The notes: generated from the letters alone by a model not told the origin. A DNA stretch of 64,000 bases from Pseudomonas hunanensis (GCF_013393325.1 NZ_QJRC01000065.1:62001-126000); one strand, 5' to 3'. Positions 8,584 through 17,974 are shown, counted from the stretch's first letter. Numbers and translations are program-made.

Positions 8584-9630
8584 ATGTCCGATCGCCTGAC
8601 CCTCCTGCGCCCCGACGACTGGCACATCCATCTGCGCGATGGTGCCGTCCTGCCCCACACCGTTGGCGATGTGGCGCGTACCTTCGCCCGTGCCATCATC
8701 ATGCCCAACCTGGTTCCGCCGGTGCGCAATGCCGCCGAGGCTGGCGCCTACCGTGAGCGCATCCTGGCCGCCCGCCCGGCTGGCAGCCGCTTCGAGCCAC
8801 TGATGGTGCTGTACCTCACCGACCGCACCAGCCCTGAGGACGTGCGTGCGGCCAAGGCCAGCGGCATCGTGTACGCGGCCAAACTGTACCCGGCCGGCGC
8901 CACCACCAATTCCGATTCAGGCGTGACCAGCATCGACAACATCTTCCCCGCCATCGAGGCGCTGGCGGAAGTCGGCATGCCACTGCTGGTGCACGGCGAA
9001 GTGACCCGCAGCGAGATCGACGTGTTCGACCGCGAAAAGCGCTTCATCGATGAGCATATGCGCCGTGTGGTCGAGCGTTTCCCAACGCTGAAAGTGGTTT
9101 TCGAACACATTACCACCAGCGATGCCGCGCAGTTCGTCACCGAGGCCCCGGCCAACGTTGGTGCGACCATCACCGCCCAGCACCTGCTTTACAACCGCAA
9201 CCACATGCTGGTCGGCGGCATTCGCCCGCACTTCTACTGCCTGCCGATTCTCAAGCGCAACACCCACCAGGTGGCGTTGCTGGACGCGGCTACCAGCGGT
9301 AACCCGAAGTTCTTCCTCGGCACCGACTCGGCACCTCACGCCCGTCATGCCAAGGAAGCCGCCTGCGGGTGTGCCGGTTGCTACACCGCCTATGCGGCCA
9401 TCGAGATGTACGCCGAAGCGTTCGAGCAACGTAAGGCACTGGACAAGCTGGAAGGCTTCGCCAGCCTGCACGGTCCGGCCTTCTACGGCCTGCCGGCAAA
9501 CACCGACACCATTACGCTGGTCCGCGAAGAATGGACAGCCCCAGACAGCCTGCCTTTTGGCGAGCAAACCGTAGTCCCGCTGCGCGCCGGTGAAAAACTG
9601 CGCTGGCGCCTGCTGGAGGAAAACGCGTGA
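8584..9630 (+). CDS. pyrC: Dihydroorotase
   Basis: 348 residues, class II dihydroorotase of pyrimidine biosynthesis, interconverting carbamoyl-aspartate and dihydroorotate. Metal ligands are visible: [10 protein letters not shown] near residue 15, the carbamylated lysine in [29 protein letters not shown], and the catalytic aspartate in [14 protein letters not shown]. The chosen ATG at 8584 gives [16 protein letters not shown]; the frame is open a little further up. Its TGA overlaps the GTG start of rnt by four bases, so the two are co-transcribed. Confidence 0.97.
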   Translation: MSDRLTLLRPDDWHIHLRDGAVLPHTVGDVARTFARAIIMPNLVPPVRNAAEAGAYRERILAARPAGSRFEPLMVLYLTDRTSPEDVRAAKASGIVYAAKLYPAGATTNSDSGVTSIDNIFPAIEALAEVGMPLLVHGEVTRSEIDVFDREKRFIDEHMRRVVERFPTLKVVFEHITTSDAAQFVTEAPANVGATITAQHLLYNRNHMLVGGIRPHFYCLPILKRNTHQVALLDAATSGNPKFFLGTDSAPHARHAKEAACGCAGCYTAYAAIEMYAEAFEQRKALDKLEGFASLHGPAFYGLPANTDTITLVREEWTAPDSLPFGEQTVVPLRAGEKLRWRLLEENA

Positions 9631-10301
9631 GCGAAGACCTCTACGAAGACGACCTGGACGCCCAAGGCAGCAGTGGCTCGCGTCACCCGATGGCCGAGCG
9701 CTTCCGTGGCTACTTGCCAGTAGTGGTGGACGTTGAAACGGGTGGTTTCAACAGCGCTACCGACGCTCTGCTGGAAATTGCCGCCGTCACCATCGGCATG
9801 GACGAGAAGGGTTTCCTGTTCCCCGAGCACACCTATTTCCATCGGGTGGAACCGTTCGAGGGCGCCAATATCGAGGCGGCCGCGCTGGAATTCACCGGCA
9901 TCAAGCTGGACCACCCACTGCGCATGGCGGTCAGCGAAGAAAGCGCGCTGACCGACATCTTCCGTGGCGTGCGCAAGGCGCTCAAGGCCAATGGCTGCAA
10001 ACGGGCGATTCTGGTTGGCCACAACAGCAGTTTCGACCTCGGCTTCCTCAATGCGGCAGTGGCGCGCAATGACCTGAAGCGTAACCCATTCCACCCGTTC
10101 TCCAGCTTTGACACCGCCACACTGGCAGGCTTGGCGTATGGCCAGACGGTACTGGCGCGGGCTTGCCAGAGCGCCGACATCGACTTCGACGGGCGTGAAG
10201 CGCACTCGGCGCGTTACGACACCGAGAAGACGGCCGAGCTGTTCTGCGGCATCGTCAACCGCTGGAAGGAAATGGGCGGCTGGCGTGATTTCAACGATTG
10301 A
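9627..10301 (+). CDS. rnt: Ribonuclease T
   Basis: 224 residues, a DEDDh 3'-5' exoribonuclease that trims the 3' ends of tRNA and other stable RNAs. Exo motifs are [21 protein letters not shown] (Asp, Glu), [13 protein letters not shown] (Asp) and [15 protein letters not shown] (His, Asp). It starts with GTG in a GTGA overlap with the pyrC stop. A hairpin (10313-10330) and a REP element follow. Length and motif spacing match P. aeruginosa and E. coli Rnt. Confidence 0.97.
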   Translation: MSEDLYEDDLDAQGSSGSRHPMAERFRGYLPVVVDVETGGFNSATDALLEIAAVTIGMDEKGFLFPEHTYFHRVEPFEGANIEAAALEFTGIKLDHPLRMAVSEESALTDIFRGVRKALKANGCKRAILVGHNSSFDLGFLNAAVARNDLKRNPFHPFSSFDTATLAGLAYGQTVLARACQSADIDFDGREAHSARYDTEKTAELFCGIVNRWKEMGGWRDFND

Positions 10302-10312
10302 TCTGAAATCCA

Positions 10313-10330
10313 GGGGCCGCTTTGCGGCCC
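10313..10330 (+). terminator. Hairpin after rnt
   Basis: GGGGCCGC and GCGGCCC pair around TTT eleven bases after the rnt stop, followed by TTTC. It is the common short GC hairpin seen after many genes in this window. Confidence 0.6.
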
Positions 10331-10344
10331 TTTCGCGACACAAG

Positions 10345-10384
10345 GCCGCTCCTACAGGGGAATGCACACTCCTGTAGGAGCGGC
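10345..10384. repeat. REP-type inverted pair
   Basis: A perfect 14-bp inverted repeat (GCCGCTCCTACAGG and its complement) separated by 12 bases lies between rnt and the convergent peroxiredoxin gene. The core GCTCCTACAG is the P. putida REP core, which recurs at 56908-56971. Confidence 0.8.
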
Positions 10385-10423
10385 AAAGAGCCAGGACAGG
10401 CACTGGAAGCCTTGAAGTCCAGG

Positions 10424-10460
10424 CATAAAAAAACCGGCCACGAAGGCCGGTTTTTTTATG
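10424..10460. terminator. Bidirectional terminator
   Basis: A stem of ACCGGCC/GGCCGGT flanked by A7 and T7 runs lies between the REP pair and the end of the peroxiredoxin gene. Confidence 0.9.
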
Positions 10461-10470
10461 CGAGTGGCAA

Positions 10471-11073
10471 TTACAGCTTGCCAGCGTTCTCGCTCAGGTA
10501 GGCAGCAACGCCTTCTGGCGAAGCGTTCATGCCTTTGTCGCCTTTTTTCCAGTTGGCAGGGCAAACTTCGCCGTGCTCTTCGTGGAATTGCAGAGCGTCG
10601 ACCAGACGCAGCAGCTCGTCCATGTTACGGCCCAGTGGCAGGTCGTTGATGATCTGCGAGCGGACAACACCGTTGGTGTCGATCAGGAAGGCGCCACGGA
10701 AGGCCACACCGCCTTCGGACTCAACGTCGTAGGCTTTGCAGATTTCGTGGGTCATGTCGGCAGCCAGGGTGTATTTGACCTGACCGATGCCGCCGTTGTT
10801 GACCGGGGTGTTACGCCAGGCGTTGTGAGTGAAGTGCGAGTCGATCGAAACGCCGATCACTTCCACATTGCGCGCCTGGAAGTCTGGGATACGGTTGTCC
10901 AGAGCGATCAGCTCGGACGGGCAGACGAAGGTGAAGTCCAGCGGGTAGAAGAACACCAGGCCGTACTTGCCCTTGATGGCCGAGGCCAGGTTGAAGCTGT
11001 CGACGATCTCGCCATTGCCCAGCACGGCCGGAACGGTGAAATCGGGGGCTTTCTTACCAACGAGTACGCTCAT
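10471..11073 (-). CDS. 2-Cys peroxiredoxin (AhpC/TSA family)
   Basis: 200 residues, a typical 2-Cys peroxiredoxin that reduces hydrogen peroxide and organic peroxides. Peroxidatic Cys51 lies in YPLDFTFVCPSELIAL and resolving Cys171 in HGEVCPANWKKG. The ATG at 11073 is preceded by AGGAG and gives MSVLVGKKAPDF; the longer upstream frame is not family-like. It is divergent from bfd, so peroxide defence sits beside iron storage. The position matches P. aeruginosa PA3529. AhpC proper has a different sequence, so I leave the symbol blank. Confidence 0.95.
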   Translation of the reverse strand: MSVLVGKKAPDFTVPAVLGNGEIVDSFNLASAIKGKYGLVFFYPLDFTFVCPSELIALDNRIPDFQARNVEVIGVSIDSHFTHNAWRNTPVNNGGIGQVKYTLAADMTHEICKAYDVESEGGVAFRGAFLIDTNGVVRSQIINDLPLGRNMDELLRLVDALQFHEEHGEVCPANWKKGDKGMNASPEGVAAYLSENAGKL

Positions 11074-11233
11074 TGTAATCTCCTGATGAGGGTGAAAAAC
11101 CGTTTGCCGGGCCAGACGGGCCTGCCCGACATCCAAACAAAGGCCGACCATCATACACGGCTTCTGATGACAGGCCGACTCCATCGACAAAGCAACCGCC
11201 GGTCGCTCAAGCACGGCCCTTCCAGAAAGTCCT

Positions 11234-11262
11234 TTGACAAGCATTCTCATTAACATTAAGCT
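11234..11262 (+). promoter_or_regulatory. bfd promoter with overlapping Fur-like box
   Basis: A perfect -35 TTGACA at 11234-11239 is followed after 17 bases by a weak -10 (TAAGCT). The spacer carries three consecutive hexamers, ATTCTC ATTAAC ATTAAG (11243-11260), matching the repeated ATTATC unit of Fur boxes at 5, 5 and 4 of 6 positions. bfd is iron-repressed in pseudomonads, which fits. Confidence 0.55.
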
Positions 11263-11297
11263 CCACCCATCGACTCAACCCGCGATGGTCAGCCCTT

Positions 11298-11516
11298 ATG
11301 TATGTGTGTCTTTGTGTCGGCGTTACCGACGGACAGATCCGCGATGCGATCTATGAAGGATGCTGCAGTTACAAGGAAGTGCGAGCCGCGACCAATGTCG
11401 CCAGCCAGTGTGGCAAATGCGCCTGCCTGGCCAAACAGGTGGTCCGCGAGACCCTGACCGAGCTTCAGGTCAGCCAGGCATCCCTGCCCTACCCTGTAGA
11501 ATTTACCGCGGCCTGA
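11298..11516 (+). CDS. bfd: Bacterioferritin-associated ferredoxin
   Basis: 72 residues, a [2Fe-2S] ferredoxin that docks on bacterioferritin and delivers electrons to its heme to release stored iron. The cluster ligands are Cys4 and Cys6 (MYVCLC) with Cys38 and Cys41 (QCGKCAC), the unusual Bfd arrangement. Bfr lies 200 bases downstream on the same strand behind its own terminator, so the two can be regulated oppositely by iron. A Fur-like box overlaps the promoter. Confidence 0.97.
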   Translation: MYVCLCVGVTDGQIRDAIYEGCCSYKEVRAATNVASQCGKCACLAKQVVRETLTELQVSQASLPYPVEFTAA

Positions 11517-11532
11517 ACGCCCAGAATTTGAA

Positions 11533-11559
11533 GAACCGGACCCTGTGTCCGGTTTTTTT
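11533..11559 (+). terminator. Rho-independent terminator after bfd
   Basis: AACCGGAC and GTCCGGTT form the stem around CCTGT, followed by a run of T. Confidence 0.9.
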
Positions 11560-11717
11560 ATGCCCGAAATTCAATAAGTTAGCGTTCCAACGCGGTTCAC
11601 AAACATTCTTATTCCTATTAATTTTCACTTATTATTCAACAACTTAGGTTTGACACTCCTAAGTATCGGGCTCAAACTTCAGTGTATTGGCACACTTCTA
11701 CAGGGCAGGAACCCGAA

Positions 11718-12191
11718 ATGAAAGGCGACGTAAGCGTCATCCAGCATCTCAATAAGATCCTCGGAAACGAGCTGGTCGCGATCAACCAGTACTTCCTGCA
11801 CGCACGCATGTACGAAGATTGGGGCCTGAACAAACTCGGCAAGCACGAGTACAAGGAATCCATCGACGAGATGAAGCACGCTGACAAACTGATCAAGCGT
11901 ATTCTGTTCCTCGAAGGCATCCCGAACGTTCAGGACCTGGGCAAGCTGATGATCGGCGAGCACACCAAGGAAATGCTCGAGTGCGACCTGAAGCTGGAGA
12001 AGAAAGGCCTGGCCGACCTGAAAGCAGCCATCGCTCATTGCGAAACCGCCGGTGACTTCGGCTCGCGTGACATGCTCGAAGACATCCTCGAGTCCGAGGA
12101 AGAACACATCGACTGGCTGGAAACCCAGCTGGGGTTGATCGACAAGATCAGTATCGAAAACTACCTGCAGTCGCAGATGGGCGAAGAGTAA
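11718..12191 (+). CDS. bfr: Bacterioferritin (heme- and ferroxidase-containing subunit)
   Basis: 157 residues, the subunit of the 24-mer iron storage shell. The ferroxidase ligands are Glu18, Glu51, His54 and those in LECDLKLE and [10 protein letters not shown]. Met52, in IDEMKHADK, is the heme axial ligand between subunits, so this is the heme-binding type that partners with Bfd (BfrB-like in P. aeruginosa naming). The ATG at 11718 gives [12 protein letters not shown]. The 200-base leader is AT-rich around 11600-11650 with repeated ATT units that may be part of iron control. Confidence 0.96.
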   Translation: MKGDVSVIQHLNKILGNELVAINQYFLHARMYEDWGLNKLGKHEYKESIDEMKHADKLIKRILFLEGIPNVQDLGKLMIGEHTKEMLECDLKLEKKGLADLKAAIAHCETAGDFGSRDMLEDILESEEEHIDWLETQLGLIDKISIENYLQSQMGEE

Positions 12192-12202
12192 TTATTCGCC
12201 GC

Positions 12203-12235
12203 ATAAAAAAACCCGCGATCAGCGGGTTTTTTTAT
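12203..12235. terminator. Bidirectional terminator
   Basis: An A-run, the stem ACCCGC/GCGGGT and a T-run lie between bfr and the convergent grxD. Confidence 0.9.
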
Positions 12236-12248
12236 GCTTGCCGGAAGA

Positions 12249-12584
12249 TCAGGCTTCAGCAGCCTTGGCCTTGGCAGCCGCTTCCTTGATCAGGGTTTGC
12301 AGCTCACCCTTTTCGAACATTTCCAGCATGATGTCGCTACCGCCAACCAGCTCGCCGGCTACCCACAGCTGCGGGAACGTCGGCCAGTTAGCGTATTTTG
12401 GCAGGTTGGCGCGGATTTCCGGGTTCTGCAGGATGTCGACGTAGGCGAACTTTTCGCCACAACCCATCACAGCCTGCGATGCCTTGGCCGAGAACCCGCA
12501 CTGCGGGGCATTCGGCGAGCCTTTCATGTAAAGCAGAATGGTGTTGTTGGCAATCTGCTCTTTGATCGTATCGATGATATCCAT
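12249..12584 (-). CDS. grxD: Monothiol glutaredoxin Grx4
   Basis: 111 residues. CGFS-type glutaredoxin that binds a glutathione-ligated [2Fe-2S] cluster and works in iron-sulfur trafficking. The active-site Cys29 is in NAPQCGFSAKA. FAYVDILQNPEIR, NWPTFPQLWVAGELVGGSDI and the C-terminal GELQTLIKEA are family blocks, including the glutathione-binding TFPQ loop. It is convergent with bfr, so the iron/redox genes cluster here. Confidence 0.97.
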   Translation of the reverse strand: MDIIDTIKEQIANNTILLYMKGSPNAPQCGFSAKASQAVMGCGEKFAYVDILQNPEIRANLPKYANWPTFPQLWVAGELVGGSDIMLEMFEKGELQTLIKEAAAKAKAAEA

Positions 12585-12675
12585 CTAGCACCTCAGCTGA
12601 ACTTTCCGACGCGGTCGTCGGCACGGTGACGCATTGTATCGGAAAGCCGAGCAGCGTGCTCGGCCTTGCCGTTGC

Positions 12676-14784
12676 TTACGCGGCCTCTACTTGCACGGGC
12701 ACGCCATTGAGGGCAGCGTTGCCGGAAACCTGATCGCGAAAGCGCTCGTCGGTCAGGTCATTGGCACTCACGCCCGGTTGCGCCTGGGCGATCTGCATGT
12801 GCACGCCCTGACGGCCATGGCCATAGCCATGGGGCAAGCTGACGACCCCGGGCATCATGTCCTCGCAGGCCTGCACCTCCACTTCAAGTTCACCCGTTCG
12901 CGAGCGGATACGCACCCGCTGGCCGTCCTGCAGCTGGCGCTGCTGCAGGTCTTGCGGGTGCATCAACAACTGATGGCGTGGCTTGCCCTTCACCAGGCGA
13001 TGGAAGTTGTGCATCCACGAGTTGTTGCTGCGCACATGGCGACGCCCGATCAGCAGCAGTTCGCCCGGCACAGGTGGCGTCATTTGCGCCAGGCGGAGCA
13101 AGTCATCCAGCAACACCTGGGGCGCCGCTTCGACAGTTTTGCTGGCAGTCGCCAGGCGTACAGCAAGGTTGCTGCGCAACGGCCCAAGGTCAAGCCCATG
13201 CGGATGGTTGCCCAGTGTTTCCAGAGAGAGCTGCCAAGGCGTTGCTTCACCATAGCGCCCTTTGCGTAGGGCCAGATCGATCATCTGCGCAGGCGCCCAG
13301 GTGGGTTTCAACTCCAGTTCGGCACGCTTGGCAAACGCCTGCGCCAGGCCGACGAAGATCTCCCAATCATGCAGCGCCCCCTCCGGCTTGGGTAGGATCG
13401 CCCGGTTGAAGCGGGTGACGTTGCGCACGGCCAGCAGGTTGAAGGTGCTGTCGTAATGGTCGTTTTCCAGCGCCGAGGTGGAGGGCAGGATCAGATCGGC
13501 ATGGCGGGTGGTCTCATTGATGTAGAGATCGATGCTGAGCATGAACTCCAGGCCATCCAGTGCCGCATCCAGCTGGCGGCCGTTAGGCGTCGACAACACG
13601 GGGTTACCGGCAACTGTCACTAATGCGCGCACCTGCCCTTCGCCAGGCGTGCGTATTTCCTCGGCCAAGGCTGCCACGGGCAATTCACCGCCGTACTCGG
13701 GCAAGCCCGACACACGGCTCTGCCAGGCATTGAAATGACCACCCGAGGTGGTCGCCACCAGGTCGACGGCAGGCTCCGTACACAACGCGCCGCCTGTGCG
13801 GTCGAGGTTGCCGGTCACCAGGTTGATCAGTTGCACCAGCCAGTGGCAGAGCGTGCCGAAGGCTTGGGTCGAGACGCCCATGCGGCCGTAGCACACTGCC
13901 CGCCCGGCAGCGGCGAGGTCGCCTGCCAGCTGGCGTATGTCGGCTGCGGCAATACCACAGTGGGCGCTCACGGCCTCGGCACTGAACGGCGCAATGGCCT
14001 CGCGCACCTGCTGCAGGCCGCTGACCGGTAAGTGCGAGCCCCGCGCCAGGCCTTCTTCGAACAGGGTGTTCAGCAAGCCGCACAACAGGGCTGCATCGCC
14101 ACCGGGGCGAATGAACAGATGAGTGTCAGCCATTGCCGCCGTTTCGCTACGCCGTGGGTCAATCACCACCAGCCGCCCACCACGCGCCCGCAGGGCCTTC
14201 AGACGCTTTTCCACGTCCGGCACGGTCATGATGCTGCCATTGGAGGCCAGCGGGTTGCCGCCAAGAATCAGCATGAAGTCGGTATGGTCGATGTCCGGGA
14301 TCGGCAGCAGCAGACCATGGCCATACATCAGGTGGCTGACCAGGTGTTGCGGCAACTGGTCCACTGACGTGGCTGAGAAACGGTTGCGGGTCTTGAGAAG
14401 GCCCAAGAAGTAGTTGCTGTGGGTCATCAAGCCGTAGTTGTGCACGCTCGGGTTGCCCTGGTAGACCGCCACGGCATTGCGCCCATGGGCTTGCTGAACC
14501 GCCCACAATTTCTCGGCAGCCAGTGCGAACGCTTCGTCCCAGCCAATCGGCTGCCAATGCTCGCCTACTCGCTTGTGTGGCTGGCGCAGGCGATCCGGAT
14601 CATTCTGAATGTCCTGCAACGCCACAGCCTTGGGGCAGACATGGCCACGGCTGAACGGGTCCAGCGGGTCGCCCTTGATGGAGCTGATCAACGCCCGCCC
14701 ATCGTCTTCGTGACTGACTTCGATGTTCAATCCGCAGATCGCTTCGCACAGGTGACAGGCACGGTGATGCAGGGTCTTGGTCAT
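12676..14784 (-). CDS. Molybdopterin-dependent oxidoreductase of uncertain substrate
   Basis: 702 residues, DMSO reductase/formate dehydrogenase superfamily. An N-terminal [4Fe-4S] site is formed by Cys10, Cys13, Cys17 and Cys50 (CHLCEAICG and HVCPKA), with Lys52 bridging to the pterin. The bis-MGD domain contains ILGGNPLASNGS and VVIDPRRSETA, and the C-terminal pterin-binding fold contains LLLIGRRHVRSNNSWMHN and SLPHGYGH. There is no Tat signal, so it is cytoplasmic. In the loop where formate dehydrogenases carry Sec or Cys (about residues 137-156, SATSVDQLPQHLVSH) there is neither, so the molybdenum ligand is unclear. No partner subunits are encoded nearby. The substrate cannot be called. 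Confidence 0.85.
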   Translation of the reverse strand: MTKTLHHRACHLCEAICGLNIEVSHEDDGRALISSIKGDPLDPFSRGHVCPKAVALQDIQNDPDRLRQPHKRVGEHWQPIGWDEAFALAAEKLWAVQQAHGRNAVAVYQGNPSVHNYGLMTHSNYFLGLLKTRNRFSATSVDQLPQHLVSHLMYGHGLLLPIPDIDHTDFMLILGGNPLASNGSIMTVPDVEKRLKALRARGGRLVVIDPRRSETAAMADTHLFIRPGGDAALLCGLLNTLFEEGLARGSHLPVSGLQQVREAIAPFSAEAVSAHCGIAAADIRQLAGDLAAAGRAVCYGRMGVSTQAFGTLCHWLVQLINLVTGNLDRTGGALCTEPAVDLVATTSGGHFNAWQSRVSGLPEYGGELPVAALAEEIRTPGEGQVRALVTVAGNPVLSTPNGRQLDAALDGLEFMLSIDLYINETTRHADLILPSTSALENDHYDSTFNLLAVRNVTRFNRAILPKPEGALHDWEIFVGLAQAFAKRAELELKPTWAPAQMIDLALRKGRYGEATPWQLSLETLGNHPHGLDLGPLRSNLAVRLATASKTVEAAPQVLLDDLLRLAQMTPPVPGELLLIGRRHVRSNNSWMHNFHRLVKGKPRHQLLMHPQDLQQRQLQDGQRVRIRSRTGELEVEVQACEDMMPGVVSLPHGYGHGRQGVHMQIAQAQPGVSANDLTDERFRDQVSGNAALNGVPVQVEAA

Positions 14785-15160
14785 GGCCGCCTCTGCCTTG
14801 TTGTTGTCCAGCAGTGACTATGCGCTCACCCCCAGCCCACAGCCAGTGCGCTTCGCCGCGTGAATCCACCGACATCAGGCGCACGATTTGCGACAGCCAT
14901 TTGCCAAATTGCCAGCAAGCCGTGTACAACCTTGGTGTAGCAAATAAAAAACAGCACGGGCCAACGGGTAAAGACACCCTTTGCAACACCCTTTGCAATC
15001 AGGCCACTGTTTCCCCCCTTGGCTTCAGGCGACATTTACTTATAGTATTGCGCCTTTCCCTATTTCGTCCGCCCCGTGCGGCTTACGCCGCAGGTCACTC
15101 CCGTTGTCAAAAAAAACCATACGGTCGACCTGCATACCGTTGCAGATAAGGTAGTCAATC
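14785..15160. other. Intergenic region upstream of argF and the molybdoenzyme gene
   Basis: 376 bases between divergent genes. It includes a tandem 12-base repeat (14974-14997) and an AT-rich part at 15035-15050 (TTACTTATAGT) that could be an argF -10 region. I see no convincing open frame or RNA, and no ArgR site that I would stand behind. Confidence 0.4.
14974..14997. repeat. Tandem duplication of a 12-base unit
   Basis: The unit ACACCCTTTGCA occurs twice back to back in the argF upstream region. Confidence 0.8.
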
Positions 15161-16081
15161 ATGAGCGCTAGGCACTTTCTCTCCCTGCTGGACTTCACCA
15201 CCGACGAATTGCTCGGGGTGATCCGCCGCGGCATCGAGCTGAAGGACTTGCGCAAACGAGGCGTGTTGTTCGAGCCGCTGAAGAACCGCGTACTGGGCAT
15301 GATCTTCGAGAAGTCCTCCACCCGCACCCGCGTGTCGTTCGAAGCCGGAATGATCCAGCTTGGCGGTCAGGCCATCTTCCTGTCCCCGCGCGACACCCAG
15401 CTGGGCCGTGGCGAGCCGATCGGCGACAGTGCCATCGTGCTGTCGAGCATGCTTGACGTGGTGATGATCCGTACCCACGCCCACAGCACGCTGACCGAGT
15501 TCGCTGCCAAATCGCGCGTGCCGGTGATCAATGGCCTGTCCGACGAGTCGCACCCGTGCCAGTTGCTGGCCGACATGCAGACCTTCCTCGAGCACCGCGG
15601 CTCGATCCAGGGCAAGACCGTGACCTGGATCGGCGATGGCTTCAACATGTGCAACTCCTATATCGAAGCCGCCAGGCAGTTCGATTTCCAGCTGCGCATC
15701 GCCTGCCCCGAAGGCTACGAGCCGGATCAACGCTTCATGGCGCTGGGCGGTGACCGCGTGCAGATCATCCGTGATGTCAAGCAAGCCGTGCGCGATGCAC
15801 ACCTTGTGGTCACCGATGTCTGGACTTCCATGGGTCAGGAGGAGGAAACTGCACGGCGCCTGGCGCATTTCGCGCCTTACCAGGTCACTCGCGAACTGCT
15901 CGACCTGGCGGCACCCGATGTCCTCTTCATGCACTGCCTACCCGCCCACCGTGGCGAGGAAATCAGCCAGGACCTGCTCGACGACCCACGGTCGGTCGCC
16001 TGGGACGAGGCTGAAAACCGCCTGCATGCACAGAAGGCGCTTCTCGAATTCCTTGTAGAACCGGCTTACCACCACGCATGA
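15161..16081 (+). CDS. argF: Ornithine carbamoyltransferase, anabolic
   Basis: 306 residues. Makes citrulline from ornithine and carbamoyl phosphate in arginine biosynthesis. The carbamoyl phosphate site is [13 protein letters not shown]; the [11 protein letters not shown] block, the ornithine-site [11 protein letters not shown] and the catalytic [12 protein letters not shown] are all present. The length and the absence of arcABC neighbours favour the anabolic ArgF over catabolic ArcB. Its TGA overlaps the start of the downstream ATPase gene (ATGA), so the two are read together. Confidence 0.95.
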   Translation: MSARHFLSLLDFTTDELLGVIRRGIELKDLRKRGVLFEPLKNRVLGMIFEKSSTRTRVSFEAGMIQLGGQAIFLSPRDTQLGRGEPIGDSAIVLSSMLDVVMIRTHAHSTLTEFAAKSRVPVINGLSDESHPCQLLADMQTFLEHRGSIQGKTVTWIGDGFNMCNSYIEAARQFDFQLRIACPEGYEPDQRFMALGGDRVQIIRDVKQAVRDAHLVVTDVWTSMGQEEETARRLAHFAPYQVTRELLDLAAPDVLFMHCLPAHRGEEISQDLLDDPRSVAWDEAENRLHAQKALLEFLVEPAYHHA

Positions 16082-17187
16082 GTCAACCCCTACTGCTCAA
16101 CCTGCGCAACCTCGCCTGCGGTTATGGCGATCAGCGCATCGTCCAGAATCTCAACCTGCACCTGAACGCAGGCGACATTGGTTGCCTGCTCGGTTCGTCC
16201 GGTTGCGGGAAAACCACCACGCTGCGCGCGATTGCCGGTTTCGAACCGGTGCACGACGGCGAGATCCAGCTGGCCGGCGAAGTCATATCCCGTGCAGGCT
16301 TCACCCTGGCCCCGGAAAAGCGTCGCATCGGCATGGTGTTTCAGGACTATGCGCTGTTCCCGCACCTGACCGTGGCGCAGAACATTGCCTTCGGCATCGC
16401 CAAGCACCCACGCCAAGCCGCCGTCATCGAAGAGATGCTGGAACTGGTCAAGCTGGGCGGCCTGGGCGGGCGTTACCCGCATGAGCTGTCTGGTGGCCAG
16501 CAGCAGCGGGTCGCCCTGGCCCGTGCGCTGGCGCCTGAACCCCAGTTGTTGTTGCTGGACGAGCCGTTCTCCAACCTCGACGTGGAATTGCGCCGGCGCC
16601 TGAGCCATGAGGTTCGCGACATTCTCAAAAGCCGCGGTACCAGCGCCATCCTGGTTACCCATGACCAGGAAGAAGCCTTTGCCGTCAGCGACCAGGTTGG
16701 CGTGTTCAAGGAGGGCCGCCTGGAACAGTGGGACACGCCCTACAACCTTTACCACGAACCGCAAACGCCGTTCGTGGCCAGCTTCATTGGGCAGGGGTAC
16801 TTCATCCGTGGGCAGATGAGCAGCCATGAGGCCGTCAATACCGAGCTGGGTGAACTGCGCGGCAACCGTGCCTACATCATGGCACCAGGCAGCTCGGTGG
16901 ATGTGCTGCTGCGGCCCGACGATATCGTGCATGCACCCGGCAGTTCACTGCAGGCGAACATCGTCGGCAAGAGCTTCCTGGGGGCATCGACCCTGTACCG
17001 CCTGCAACTGCCTACCGGCAGCCAGCTGGAGGCTATCTTCCCTAGCCATAACGACCATCAGGTCGGCGAAAATGTGGGGATTGCGGTGAAGGCCGATCAC
17101 CTGGTGCTGTTCCCGGTGCCGGGCAGTGTGGCGGCGCAATTGCCGCGGCAAGAGAATGGCGTTCGTCGGTACAGTTCGGCGACCTGA
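16078..17187 (+). CDS. ABC transporter ATP-binding protein, FbpC/PotA-like, orphan
   Basis: 369 residues. Walker [18 protein letters not shown]-loop [11 protein letters not shown], signature [15 protein letters not shown] and Walker [13 protein letters not shown] are all intact, followed by a C-terminal TOBE-like regulatory domain from about residue 240. The subgroup is that of ferric iron or small-molecule importers. No permease or binding protein gene is nearby; instead it is translationally coupled to argF. It either serves a transporter encoded elsewhere or has been recruited to another role. Confidence 0.85.
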   Translation: MSQPLLLNLRNLACGYGDQRIVQNLNLHLNAGDIGCLLGSSGCGKTTTLRAIAGFEPVHDGEIQLAGEVISRAGFTLAPEKRRIGMVFQDYALFPHLTVAQNIAFGIAKHPRQAAVIEEMLELVKLGGLGGRYPHELSGGQQQRVALARALAPEPQLLLLDEPFSNLDVELRRRLSHEVRDILKSRGTSAILVTHDQEEAFAVSDQVGVFKEGRLEQWDTPYNLYHEPQTPFVASFIGQGYFIRGQMSSHEAVNTELGELRGNRAYIMAPGSSVDVLLRPDDIVHAPGSSLQANIVGKSFLGASTLYRLQLPTGSQLEAIFPSHNDHQVGENVGIAVKADHLVLFPVPGSVAAQLPRQENGVRRYSSAT

Positions 17188-17198
17188 TTCGAAATCTC

Positions 17199-17216
17199 GG
17201 GGCCGCCTTGCGGCCC
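17199..17216 (+). terminator. Hairpin after the ATPase gene
   Basis: GGGCCGC pairs with GCGGCCC over a short loop between the ATPase gene and the convergent ybaK. There is no long T-run. Confidence 0.5.
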
Positions 17217-17223
17217 AGAAATC

Positions 17224-17694
17224 TCAGCCCCGACCGATGCCGGCAAATTTGCCCTGGGTATGCTCGGCCAGCACCGCCGCCGCCAACTCCACTTCCAACC
17301 CACGCCGTCCAGCACTGACATGGATGGTTGCGAAGTTCTGCGCTGATTCGTCAATGAACGTACGCAGCCGTTTCTTCTGCCCCAGCGGGCTGATACCGCC
17401 TACCAGGTAACCCGTGGCCCGTTGCGCCGCCGCAGGGTCCGCCATCTCGCACTTCTTCACCCCGGCAGCATGGGCCAAGGCCTTGAGGTCCAAGGTACCT
17501 ACCACAGGCACAACCGCTACCAGCAACTCCCCTTTCTCGCTGCTAGCCAGCAAGGTCTTGAACACCTGTTGCGGGTCGAGCCCGAGCTTTTCCGCCGCCT
17601 CCAGGCCATACGACGCCGACTTGGGGTCATGTTCATAACTGTGCACACGGTGCTCGGCGCGGTGCTTCTTCAACAGGTCTAGGGCGGGGGTCAT
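17224..17694 (-). CDS. ybaK: Cys-tRNA(Pro)/Cys-tRNA(Cys) deacylase YbaK
   Basis: 156 residues, a single editing-domain protein related to the INS domain of prolyl-tRNA synthetase. It hydrolyses mischarged Cys-tRNA(Pro). The family blocks seen are [23 protein letters not shown] with the conserved catalytic-site lysine, [30 protein letters not shown], and the C-terminal [13 protein letters not shown]. It is convergent with the ATPase gene and divergent from glpF. Confidence 0.92.
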   Translation of the reverse strand: MTPALDLLKKHRAEHRVHSYEHDPKSASYGLEAAEKLGLDPQQVFKTLLASSEKGELLVAVVPVVGTLDLKALAHAAGVKKCEMADPAAAQRATGYLVGGISPLGQKKRLRTFIDESAQNFATIHVSAGRRGLEVELAAAVLAEHTQGKFAGIGRG

Positions 17695-17841
17695 GCAAGG
17701 GCTCCGGTCTGGGACGGCTCGGCGGCTACTTTAGGACAAATCCCACATCCCAGCCAGCGCACCACAATCGCGCGCCTCTACTACGGGGATTCGAAGCGGA
17801 TTTTAGCGACCATATCGTGACTGGTCGTTCACTTTCGACCT

Positions 17842-17887
17842 TTGACATCAGCGTTTCTTGTCTATATTTTTTCGTTTCTGAATAAAC
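17842..17887 (+). promoter_or_regulatory. glpF promoter with overlapping GlpR-like operator
   Basis: TTGACA (17842-17847), a 17-base spacer and TATTTT (17865-17870) form a strong sigma70 promoter. The stretch TTTTCGTTTCTGAATAAA overlapping and following the -10 resembles the glpD operator motif TTTTCGTAAACGAACATAA. It is therefore placed for repression by GlpR, encoded downstream. The rest of the 300-base gap from 17695 shows nothing else clear. Confidence 0.6.
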
Positions 17888-17974
17888 ACTGCACTTTTAA
17901 GGTGCATTCCTACATCTGCCCGGGGTCAATGGGGATAGACACCGGGTTTTGCTGTCGAGCGCCACGCGCCTCAC

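Noticed and set aside
10345..10384. CRISPR-like repeat
   Set aside because: It is a single inverted pair with a REP core, with no regular spacers or further direct repeats.
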